DNA of 64,000 nucleotides, from contig NZ_VLNU01000001.1 of the NCBI RefSeq assembly GCF_009765165.1, forward strand, positions 2,982,247 to 3,046,246, written 5' to 3'. Position 1 is the first letter of the stretch; each line of letters begins with the position of its first letter. Position numbers and translations under genes: made by a program. The DNA comes from Lysobacter panacisoli (GTDB taxonomy: Bacteria; Pseudomonadota; Gammaproteobacteria; Xanthomonadales; Xanthomonadaceae). The notes beneath the pieces are model-generated. The model searched no databases, was not told where the DNA came from, and worked only from the letters and a program-made list of their open reading frames with translations. Below, piece after piece: positions 1 to 7,763 of this stretch.

Positions 1-1111
1 AGACCTCCAGCGTCCTGCCGATCACGAGGCGTTCGTCGAAATGCCGGACGGCGCGTTCCCGCGCCTTCGCGCCCAGTCGCCGCACGAGGCCGCGGTCGTC
101 GTCGAGCTGCATGAGCAGCGCCGCCAGCGACGGCGCGTCGCGTGGCGGAACCTGCAGGCCATCGACGCCATGCGCGGTGACGACCTCGCGGCAGCCGGGG
201 AGGTCGGTGGTGACGATGCACAGGCCGCTCGCCGCGCCTTCGATCAGACAGCGCGGCACGCCTTCGCGGTAGTAGCTCGGCAGCGCCATCACGTCCACCG
301 TGCGCAGCAGCGACGGCATGTCGTCGACGTGGCCGAGCCACTCCACCAGTCCCTCGCGGTGCCACTGTTCGGCATCCTCGCGCGCGTACGAACTGGGATT
401 GCCCGGATCGGGCGTGCCAGCGAGGAGGAACTCGACCTTCCGTCCACGCGCCTGCAACATGCGCGCGGCTTCGACGTACTCGCCGATGCCTTTCTCGCGC
501 AGCAGGCGTGCCGCGAGCAGCACACGCAAGGGACGCTGTGCTTCGACGTCATCGCACGGCTGGAACCGTTCGGTGTCGACGCCGGAGCTGCGGATCACGC
601 GGATGCGATCGGGTGCGACGAGGCGCGAATCCGTGAGCGCGGCCGCATCGTCCGGGTTCTGCAGGATCACGCGCGAATGGCCGGCGCCAAGCGTGCCGCG
701 CATCAGCAGGCTGACGACGGGACGCAGGATGCGTGCCTTCATGCCATTGCTGGCGTACACGTAGCCCATGCCCGCGACGGCGTTGACCACCGCCGGAACG
801 CGCGCGAAGCGGGCGGCAAGCGCGCCGTATACCGCGCATTTCACCGTGAAGTTGTGGATCAGGTCGGGCGCTTCGCGACGCAGAAGCGCGGTGAGATGGC
901 GGATCGTGCCGGCCTCGCGCAGTGGATTGAGGCTGGCGCGGTCGAGCGGCAGCGTGATCCAGCGGATGCCGTGCTGGGCGAAGCGCTCACCGAACTCGCC
1001 TTCGGGCGAGATCATCAATACCTCGATCCCATGCGCCTGAAGGTGCTTCGCCGTGGAAAGACGGAAGTTGTAGAGGTACCAGTCGGTGTTCGCGAAAAAG
1101 GCAATGCGCAT
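1..1111 (-). CDS. Glycosyltransferase family 4 (partial, C-terminus outside window)
   Basis: GT-B fold sugar transferase, probably adding a residue to the lipid-linked repeat unit of the exopolysaccharide made by this locus. The frame is open from an ATG at 1111 to the window edge (370 codons, no stop). It starts MRIAFFANTDWYLYNFRLS, a typical GT4 N-terminal Rossmann strand with an FN(F)RL acceptor loop. Near residue 195 is RVLLAARLLREKGIGEYVEA, the start of the donor-binding domain, followed by LPSYYREGVPRCLIEGAASG, the conserved E-x7-E nucleotide-sugar region of GT4 enzymes. It lies downstream of the beta-helix genes, separated from them by a terminator, so it may have its own promoter. Donor and acceptor sugars cannot be told from sequence. 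Confidence 0.9.
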   Translation of the reverse strand, partial: MRIAFFANTDWYLYNFRLSTAKHLQAHGIEVLMISPEGEFGERFAQHGIRWITLPLDRASLNPLREAGTIRHLTALLRREAPDLIHNFTVKCAVYGALAARFARVPAVVNAVAGMGYVYASNGMKARILRPVVSLLMRGTLGAGHSRVILQNPDDAAALTDSRLVAPDRIRVIRSSGVDTERFQPCDDVEAQRPLRVLLAARLLREKGIGEYVEAARMLQARGRKVEFLLAGTPDPGNPSSYAREDAEQWHREGLVEWLGHVDDMPSLLRTVDVMALPSYYREGVPRCLIEGAASGLCIVTTDLPGCREVVTAHGVDGLQVPPRDAPSLAALLMQLDDDRGLVRRLGAKARERAVRHFDERLVIGRTLEV

Positions 1112-1352
1112 CGGCGTGGCTTGCCGCGCGTCGCGTGATGAAGCGGGCGATGCGAGCGGCGTTTCGTCCGGATCGGGAGGTCGTCCGGATCATAGCCAGT
1201 GCGTTCGCACGGCCTCTCCACGTTCTGCTCATCTTTCCATCGGCACGTGAACGAGCGCGCGTCGAGCGGTTTCGATCGACACACTTGCACGCTGCGTCAC
1301 GGATTCATCCACGCGCATACACGCCGAATCGACATAGCACAACGCAAGCACG

Positions 1353-1380
1353 AAAACGGCCGGGCATGTGCCCGGCCGTT
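1353..1380 (-). terminator. Intrinsic terminator after the first beta-helix gene
   Basis: A perfect 11-bp inverted repeat (1355-1365 with 1370-1380, 4-base loop) is followed on the minus strand by four T residues (1353-1356). It lies about 40 bp past the stop of the gene ending at 1419 and separates that gene from the glycosyltransferase. The rest of 1112-1418 shows no gene. Confidence 0.85.
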
Positions 1381-1418
1381 CCGTTCGCCTGCGACACGTG
1401 CCCGCGAGGGCGCGTCCG

Positions 1419-2624
1419 TTATTTCGCGTACTGGTTGCTGGTGACGCGGATGTCGGTGCTGTCCGCCGTCTTCTGGATGTGCGCGCCGTTGCCGTTGTTG
1501 CCACCGACCAGGCCGGTCATCGTGACCAGAGGATTCTGCGCCGTGTTCACGCCATGCATGCGCGTGTGGTTGTTGCGGAACACGTTGCCGCTGGCCTGGT
1601 AGGACTTGGTCGCCGCGCTGAACATCACGCCGTAGAGGTAGTTGTGCTGGAAGCGGTTCTGCGCGATGTAGCCACCGGTCGGGGTCACCGTCAGGATGCC
1701 GTAGCCACCGTTGTATTCGATGGTGCAGCCCTTGACCGTCACGCCCTTGACGCGCTTGTAGGCAAGGATGCCGTTGCCCTTGTTGTTGCGGATCAGGCAG
1801 TTCTCGATGTGGACCGTTTCCGTCGTGCGCGAATCGCCCGAGTCGGGTTCGATGTCGATGCCGCACTGCGGGGCGATGCCGTTGGTGTCGCTGAACTCGC
1901 TGTCGTAGACCTTCACGTTGGTCGCGCAGCCGATGGTCAGGCCCTGGCGACGGTTGTTGGTCGAGACGATGTTGGTGATGATCACGTCGTTGCACGGGAT
2001 CGTCGGCGCGCCAGTCACCATCGCGCCGCCGATCGACAGACCGTCCCCCCAGCAGTTGGACAGGTGGATGTCACGCACCGTCACGCGCGAGGAGCCGCGG
2101 ATCATGATGCCGTGGCCCCATTCGCCGGTCGTGCCCAGGTGGGTGTCGCGATCGCCGATGATCTGGCCGCCGGAAATCTCCACGTCGCTGACCTTGTAGA
2201 CCATCAGCACGTAGGCGCGTTCGGCGTTGTTGCGCTTGGCGCGCAGGCGCGCGCCCGAGGCGAGCTGCAAGTGCATCTTGCTGCGCAGGCGCACGTTCAC
2301 GGTCGGGTCGAGGACGTAGTCGCCGGCCGGAACGGTGACGGTGCCGCCGGACGAGGGCAGGGCGTCGATCGCCGCCTGGAAGGCGGCTGTGTCGTCATTG
2401 CTGCCATTTCCGAGCGCGCCGTAGCTGCGAACGCTCACGCTGGCCGTGCCCCGTGCGCGTGCTGCGGGCGTGTAGGTCGAGGCGGTCGTCGCGCCGGTGG
2501 CGGCGAAGACCTTGCCGATGCCGGCGAAACCCAGCACGGGCGGAATGGATAGAAGCAGCGACTTGCGGATGAATTCGCGACGTTCAGGGGCGGTCGCAGA
2601 CGCCGTTGCGCGGGTGTCGTTCAC
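1419..2624 (-). CDS. Tat-exported right-handed beta-helix (pectate-lyase-like) protein, copy 1
   Basis: Exported parallel beta-helix protein, probably a lyase, hydrolase or epimerase acting on the polysaccharide of this locus. The GTG start gives an N-terminus with ERREFIRKS (R15-R16) followed by a hydrophobic stretch ending near KVFAA, a twin-arginine signal, so it is likely folded in the cytoplasm before export. [19 protein letters not shown] near residue 65 is the hallmark opening of Pectate_lyase_3/GH28-like helices. The repeated coil region follows, with EISGGQIIG and [14 protein letters not shown]. It is paralogous to the next upstream gene over most of its length. An 8-bp dyad (2637-2660) lies just upstream of the start. 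Substrate and catalytic residues cannot be assigned. Confidence 0.85.
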   Translation of the reverse strand: MNDTRATASATAPERREFIRKSLLLSIPPVLGFAGIGKVFAATGATTASTYTPAARARGTASVSVRSYGALGNGSNDDTAAFQAAIDALPSSGGTVTVPAGDYVLDPTVNVRLRSKMHLQLASGARLRAKRNNAERAYVLMVYKVSDVEISGGQIIGDRDTHLGTTGEWGHGIMIRGSSRVTVRDIHLSNCWGDGLSIGGAMVTGAPTIPCNDVIITNIVSTNNRRQGLTIGCATNVKVYDSEFSDTNGIAPQCGIDIEPDSGDSRTTETVHIENCLIRNNKGNGILAYKRVKGVTVKGCTIEYNGGYGILTVTPTGGYIAQNRFQHNYLYGVMFSAATKSYQASGNVFRNNHTRMHGVNTAQNPLVTMTGLVGGNNGNGAHIQKTADSTDIRVTSNQYAK

Positions 2625-2636
2625 TATCGGTACCGG

Positions 2637-2660
2637 TGTGTTGGTGCCTTCGCCAACACA
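2637..2660 (-). promoter_or_regulatory. Inverted repeat upstream of beta-helix copy 1
   Basis: A perfect 8-bp dyad (TGTGTTGG / CCAACACA, 8-base spacer) lies 12 bp upstream of the GTG at 2624 and about 200 bp past the stop of the preceding gene. It could be an operator or a weak terminator/attenuator between the two paralogues; there is no T-run. Nothing else is evident in 2625-2858. Confidence 0.4.
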
Positions 2661-2858
2661 TGCGGCGAAGACCGGGAGGCGATCGTTCAGATCATCACGC
2701 CACGATCATGTTCGTGACTTGCCGTGCACCTTATCGGAACGAAGATGAATTTCATCCCGCAATCCGCATATCTGTGGACGCGTCCGAAGAATGCGCGACG
2801 GCTTGTTCAGCCTGCCGCGCATTCAAGTTCATGAAGCGGGGTCGGACGCTGCGCTGCG

Positions 2859-3938
2859 TCAGTCGAAGTAGCGATTGCTCTTGTCGACGCGGATCGACAC
2901 TGTCGATTCGCCGATGGAGACGTGGCGCTTGCCCTTGCGCGTGGCGCCGTCCGGCGTGCGACCGCGTGGACCGTTGTCGTTGAACTCGTTCCTGGCGATG
3001 GTCAGCCCGCGCGTTCCCGGACGCACGCCGACACCGCCGAGTCCGTTCAGGCGGATGCGGTTGCCCTCGATCACGCAATCGCTGGCGCCAAGGGTGAGGA
3101 TGCCGTGGCCGCGGTTGGATTCGATGGTGCAGTCGCGGACCACCGCATTGGACACGCGCTTGTAGAGCTGGATTCCCGCGCCGCGATTCCCGTGCACGGT
3201 GCAGCGCTCGATCCGAACGTCGTCGGCGATGTCGCCCGCATCGGGCTCGATGTCGATGCCGCAGCCGGGCAGGGTGCCGCCGGTGTCGGCGAAAGTGGAG
3301 TCGAACACCCGCACGCGCCGCGAGCGGCCGATGGTCAGGCCCTGGCGACGGTTGCCCACGCATTGCACGCGTTCGATCACGACATCGCGACTGGGTGCGA
3401 TGGCGCCACCGGAGTCGTTCGCGCCGCCGATGGAGATGCCGTCGCCCCAGCAGTGCGAGATGTGGATGTCGTGCACGCTCACGCCGGTGGAACCGCGGAT
3501 CATGACGCCGTGGCCCCACTCTCCGGTCGTACCCTTGTGAGCGGCGCGTTCGCCGATGATGCGCCCGCCCGAGATCTCGACCTGTTCGACGCGATGCGCG
3601 TTGAGCACGTACGCACGCTCGGCCGCGTTCGGCTTGGCCAACAGTCGCGCGCCCGAAGCGAGCGCCAGGTGCATGCGGCTGCGCAGGCGCACGCCGACGA
3701 CGGCGTCGATCAGGTAGTCGCCGGCCGGAACCTGCACCGTGCCGCCCGCATCGGGCAGCGCGTCGATGGCCTGCTGGAATGCGCGCGTGTCGTCAGTCTT
3801 GCCGTCACCGCGCGCGCCGTGTGCGCGCACTTCGATGGCCGTTCCGCCGCGCTGGCGCGCCTGTGCGAGCGCGAGCGACGGCCACGCCGCTGCGAGCAGC
3901 ATCGCTGTCGCGAATCGCCTTCGGCTGTGGTCAGGCAT
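2859..3938 (-). CDS. Tat-exported right-handed beta-helix (pectate-lyase-like) protein, copy 2
   Basis: Second exported beta-helix protein, 359 aa, paralogous to the one at 1419-2624 (compare [20 protein letters not shown] with its counterpart there). The start is placed at the ATG at 3938: the frame is open farther upstream, but MPDHSRRRFATAMLLAAAW gives a compact twin-arginine signal (SRRRFA) with a cleavage region near LALAQA. That ATG also overlaps the TGA of the upstream asparagine-synthase-like gene by 8 bases, indicating translational coupling. The Pectate_lyase_3 opening is EVRAHGARGDGKTDDTRAF. Likely acts on the exported polysaccharide; enzyme class not assignable. Confidence 0.85.
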   Translation of the reverse strand: MPDHSRRRFATAMLLAAAWPSLALAQARQRGGTAIEVRAHGARGDGKTDDTRAFQQAIDALPDAGGTVQVPAGDYLIDAVVGVRLRSRMHLALASGARLLAKPNAAERAYVLNAHRVEQVEISGGRIIGERAAHKGTTGEWGHGVMIRGSTGVSVHDIHISHCWGDGISIGGANDSGGAIAPSRDVVIERVQCVGNRRQGLTIGRSRRVRVFDSTFADTGGTLPGCGIDIEPDAGDIADDVRIERCTVHGNRGAGIQLYKRVSNAVVRDCTIESNRGHGILTLGASDCVIEGNRIRLNGLGGVGVRPGTRGLTIARNEFNDNGPRGRTPDGATRKGKRHVSIGESTVSIRVDKSNRYFD

Positions 3939-5367
3939 AGGCGCGCAGCGGTTCGGCGACGTTCCCATGCTGGGTCGTCGCATTGCTGTCGAGCCACGGC
4001 AGGACGATCGCGAGCAGATAGAAGCGCGAGGCGTGGTACTTGTTGTCCAGACGCGAACGATTGCGGTCGAGCCATCCGACCGCACCCGGCAGGAAATCGC
4101 GCGAGCGTTCCGCGAAATCGCGGACGCGGTCGAAGCGGGTTCGCGCCAGGCCGCGCACGTCGAAACGGAAGCTGCCCTTGCTGCGAACGTAGGGCAGGTC
4201 GTCGAAGCGGCTGGCGATGTGCTCGCGGATCAGCAGCTTGTTGAGCTTGGTGATCGGGTCGACCTTCTGGTAGCGCGGCACTTCGCGATGGATCCACTCG
4301 CGCAGGTCGAGATCGCAGAACGGATAGGCTGCCTTCAGCGACAATGCCGCTGTGGTGTACAGGCCCTTGGCGAACGCACCCGCGGAGCCGGCGATCGACG
4401 TCGACATGTCGCGCCATTCCCACGGGCTGGTGGCTGAACCGATCTCGTCCTTGAACAGTTCCAGCCGCTGGCGCGACGCCTGTGCGATCTCGCGGCCGAA
4501 CAGCTCGTCCACTTCGTCGTCGCCGAAGCGCGAGCCGGGGAAGACACGTTCGATCGGGTTCATGCGCAGCGTGCTGAGCAGGTAGCAGAGCTTGAAGCTG
4601 CGATCGACGCCCGGCAGTTCGGACAGTCGACCCGGTAGCGGCAGGTCGCGCGAGAGCCGACGGATCCAGTGCTGGCTGCGGCTCATCGGCGTGCCGAAGT
4701 AGCTGTCCGCGCCGAGTCCATCGATCACGCCGTCGCCGCCGTGGCCCGCGATCTCGGTGCCCAGGTCCACGCATGACAGCAAGGCGAAATCCGCGGTGAG
4801 CAGCGGCATGCGATCGACCACGGCGAGGTAGCGGTCGTACGCGCGCGCGGGATCGCACACCAGCGATTCGTGGCGCAGGCCGAGCGTGCGTGCCACGTGC
4901 GTAGCGGATGCGACCTCGTCTTCCTCGGTGCCGCCGAGATAGGTGATGCAGGTCGTGTCCGGGCGCGCATCGGCGATGGCGATGGCAAGCGTGGTCGAAT
5001 CCTTGCCGCCACTCTGCAGCAGCCACGGCGAGCGCATGTCGTGGCAACTGCGCTCGATCGCCTGACACAGCAGGCGGTGATAGCCGGCCACCCAGTCCTG
5101 TTCGGATCTCGGATGCTCGGGGACTTCGCCCGCGTTTCGGAACTTGAAGTGGAAGTGCGGCGCGGTGTGCATGTCGTCGTGCGGGCAGAAGCCGAACGTG
5201 ACGAGGCGGACACCCTCGTAGATCGAGTACGGCGGATACACGAAGGCGTTGCGCAACAGGTCCGCGACCGACACCGGATCGACCGGCGGGCGTGGCCCAC
5301 CGTTGCGCATCAGCCGCGAGAAGTCCGGCGTGCCGTAGTAAGGGGACATGGTGATCTGTGCGCGCAT
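3931..5367 (-). CDS. Asparagine-synthase-like amidotransferase lacking the glutaminase domain
   Basis: PP-loop ATP pyrophosphatase of the asparagine synthase B family, 478 aa. The ATP loop is LLQSGGKDST at residues 116-125, followed by YLGGTEEDE and a helical domain like that of AsnB. The N-terminal Ntn-type glutaminase domain (Cys-2) of AsnB is absent; residues 1-100 look unrelated. The ATG at 5367 lies 4 bp after the tyrosine-kinase stop, with GGTGA as a possible ribosome-binding site; an alternative ATG is at 5349. In a polysaccharide operon such proteins are plausible amidating enzymes for uronic acids (compare WbpS-like proteins), with ammonia or an external glutaminase as nitrogen source. 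That role is inference; peptide modification is the alternative. Confidence 0.8.
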   Translation of the reverse strand: MRAQITMSPYYGTPDFSRLMRNGGPRPPVDPVSVADLLRNAFVYPPYSIYEGVRLVTFGFCPHDDMHTAPHFHFKFRNAGEVPEHPRSEQDWVAGYHRLLCQAIERSCHDMRSPWLLQSGGKDSTTLAIAIADARPDTTCITYLGGTEEDEVASATHVARTLGLRHESLVCDPARAYDRYLAVVDRMPLLTADFALLSCVDLGTEIAGHGGDGVIDGLGADSYFGTPMSRSQHWIRRLSRDLPLPGRLSELPGVDRSFKLCYLLSTLRMNPIERVFPGSRFGDDEVDELFGREIAQASRQRLELFKDEIGSATSPWEWRDMSTSIAGSAGAFAKGLYTTAALSLKAAYPFCDLDLREWIHREVPRYQKVDPITKLNKLLIREHIASRFDDLPYVRSKGSFRFDVRGLARTRFDRVRDFAERSRDFLPGAVGWLDRNRSRLDNKYHASRFYLLAIVLPWLDSNATTQHGNVAEPLRAYA

Positions 5368-5371
5368 GGGA

Positions 5372-7636
5372 TCACCGTGCCGGGGCCGGATCACGCACCG
5401 GCTGGTAGTCGTAATAGGTGTACGCGTACTGGCCAGAGCCACGCTTCTGCACCGCGTTGAAGATCGCGCCGCGCACTTCCACGCCGTTCTGCTCGAGGCG
5501 TTGCTTCGCAAGCGCGATCTCGCGCTGCTGGTTGAGGCCCCAGCGCACGACCATCAGGCAGGTGCCGATGTGGTGGCCGATCACCGCCGCGTCGGTCACC
5601 GCCAGCACCGGCGGCGTATCGATCACCACGATGTCGTACTTCGGGGCGAGGCTGTCCAGCAGCGCGGTGAATCGCGGATGCATCAGCAGCTCGGACGGAT
5701 TCGGCGGCACCGCGCCGCGCGAGATGAACGACAGGTTGTCGGTGCCCGGCACCGTGCGCACCGCCGTCGTGGCATCGATCTGGCCCGAGATCAGCTCGGA
5801 CAGGCCATTCTCCGAACGAGTGCCCAGTGCCTGGTGCAGCGTGCCGCGACGCATGTCCGCGTCGATCAGCAGCACCCGCTGGCCAGCCTGCGCGATGGTC
5901 ACCGCGAGGTTCGCGCAGACGAAGGTCTTGCCGACACCCGGACTCGGCGCAGCGATCATCAGGATGTTGTTCTTCATCTCGAAACGGGCGAAGTGCAGGC
6001 TCGTGCGCAAGGTGCGCAGCGCCTCCATCGCAAGGTCGGACGGCGAGCGGAAGGCGAGCAGGCGTTGCTTGCCGTCGCGGCGGCGCTGGCCCGGCTGCGC
6101 CGCGATCTGCTTGCCCTTGGCGCTGAAGGGAATCGACGCATACACCGGCAGGCCGAGCAGTTCGATGTCCACCGGATCCTCGACGCCGCGGCGGAACATC
6201 TGCCGGGTCAGGACGAAAGCGACCATCAGCATCGCGCCGAGCAGCGTGCCACCGGCGATGACCAGCAGCGGCTTCGGCCACGACGGGCTGTCCATGTTGA
6301 CGTCGGCCGGGTCGATCACCCGCGCGTTGCCGACCGCGCTGGCGGCGGCGATGTTGAGCTGCTGCGCCTGGTCGAGCAGGTTCGCGTACGTCTGGTTGAT
6401 CACCTCGACATCGCGGTTCAGGCGGAACAGACCCTGCTGGGTATCGGGCAGGTTGCCGATGCGTCCGGAGATCTGGTTCTTCTTCGCTTCGAACTGGCCG
6501 ATCTGGCGCATCAGAGACTGATACACCGGATGCTCTGGCGTGTACTTGCTGGCGATGTCGGCGCGCTGCACCTGCAACTGCTGGATGCTCGTTTCCAGCG
6601 CAACGCTCTGGTCGAGCAGCGCCTTGTTCTGCATGCCGACATCCATCGTCTGGGTGCGCGACTGGAACTCGTTGAGGCGCTGCTGCGCGTCGGCGAGTTC
6701 ACGGCGCACCTTGGGCAGCTGTTCGGTCACGAACTGCAGGCGCTTGGCCGCTTCGGCCGAATTGCGCGCGACGTTCTGGCGCACGTAGGCCTGGGTGAGC
6801 TGGTCGAGCACCTGCTTGGCGCGCAGCGGGTCGGCGTTCGCGTAGGTCAACGCGATGATGCCGGAGTTGCGACCCTGCTCGGTGACCGTGATGTCGTTCT
6901 TCAGCTCCGACATGATCGCCATCGAGTTCAGCCGCTTCACGTCGAAACGCGTGCCGGGATTGGCGACCAGGCGTTCGACTTCGAGCGTGATGCCGCGGCC
7001 GTTGCTCGCGACCTGCCCGACGCGACCTTCGAGCAGCGTGTTGCCTTCCGGATCGAGTAGTTGGTAGCGGCCGCGCTCACCGGCGACGAGCTGCAGGTTG
7101 ATGCCGGTGAGCTGTTCGGGAAGATCGAAGCGACCGATGCCGATCTGCTCGCCGCCCCAACCGTAGCTGGCAAGACCGAGGAACGGCGGCGCGAGATCGC
7201 CCGCGTCCAACCGCTGCTGCGCGCGCGCGACCATGTCGCCGATCACCGGCATGCGCACCGGGCGTGCGACGGTGTCGAGGTCGAGGCGTTCGATCGCTTC
7301 ACCAAGCACGCGACGCGAGGTCAACAGCTGCGTTTCGGTCGCGGCAGGTGCGTCGACAATGGGCGGCGCCGGCGTGTTCTCGTGGTTCGACAGACCCGGC
7401 ACGGTCGGCGGGCGCGCTTCCACCTGCACGACGGCGTTGGCCTCGTACTTGGGGGTCACCAGCAGCACGTACACCGTGGCGGCGACGAAGAACGCGAGCG
7501 TGCCGACGAGGATCGCCCACTTGTTGTCGTTGAGCGTGGAGACGAGGGTCGGGATGTCTATGTCGTCATCACGGACCGCGGTCGCGGCAGGCGCGGTGTA
7601 GGCGGGGTCCGCCCGGGAAATCACGTGAGTGCTCAT
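5372..7636 (-). CDS. Wzc-type polysaccharide co-polymerase / tyrosine autokinase
   Basis: Inner-membrane tyrosine kinase controlling chain length and export of exopolysaccharide, 754 aa. A Wzz domain begins after a first membrane segment (about 40-60), a long coiled periplasmic part spans about 280-420, and a GNVR-type region precedes the second membrane segment (about 457-477). The cytoplasmic kinase has Walker A APSPGVGKT (563-571), Walker A' LLIDAD (589-594) and Walker B VVIDTPP (670-676). The C-terminus carries the expected tyrosine cluster (Y737, Y739, Y741, Y742, Y744), the autophosphorylation tail. Its cognate phosphatase is probably the gene at 10451-10885. Confidence 0.95.
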   Translation of the reverse strand: MSTHVISRADPAYTAPAATAVRDDDIDIPTLVSTLNDNKWAILVGTLAFFVAATVYVLLVTPKYEANAVVQVEARPPTVPGLSNHENTPAPPIVDAPAATETQLLTSRRVLGEAIERLDLDTVARPVRMPVIGDMVARAQQRLDAGDLAPPFLGLASYGWGGEQIGIGRFDLPEQLTGINLQLVAGERGRYQLLDPEGNTLLEGRVGQVASNGRGITLEVERLVANPGTRFDVKRLNSMAIMSELKNDITVTEQGRNSGIIALTYANADPLRAKQVLDQLTQAYVRQNVARNSAEAAKRLQFVTEQLPKVRRELADAQQRLNEFQSRTQTMDVGMQNKALLDQSVALETSIQQLQVQRADIASKYTPEHPVYQSLMRQIGQFEAKKNQISGRIGNLPDTQQGLFRLNRDVEVINQTYANLLDQAQQLNIAAASAVGNARVIDPADVNMDSPSWPKPLLVIAGGTLLGAMLMVAFVLTRQMFRRGVEDPVDIELLGLPVYASIPFSAKGKQIAAQPGQRRRDGKQRLLAFRSPSDLAMEALRTLRTSLHFARFEMKNNILMIAAPSPGVGKTFVCANLAVTIAQAGQRVLLIDADMRRGTLHQALGTRSENGLSELISGQIDATTAVRTVPGTDNLSFISRGAVPPNPSELLMHPRFTALLDSLAPKYDIVVIDTPPVLAVTDAAVIGHHIGTCLMVVRWGLNQQREIALAKQRLEQNGVEVRGAIFNAVQKRGSGQYAYTYYDYQPVRDPAPAR

Positions 7637-7763
7637 GGTTCGTCACCGTAGGGAGTGGGCAGGACAGGCGGGAGCGCACACAGGGACGTCGCGCTCCGCA
7701 TGGTTCGCAGCCAGGACCGGACGGTCGTCGGCAGGTAACGCAACGGTCTCGCGCACGCACGGG

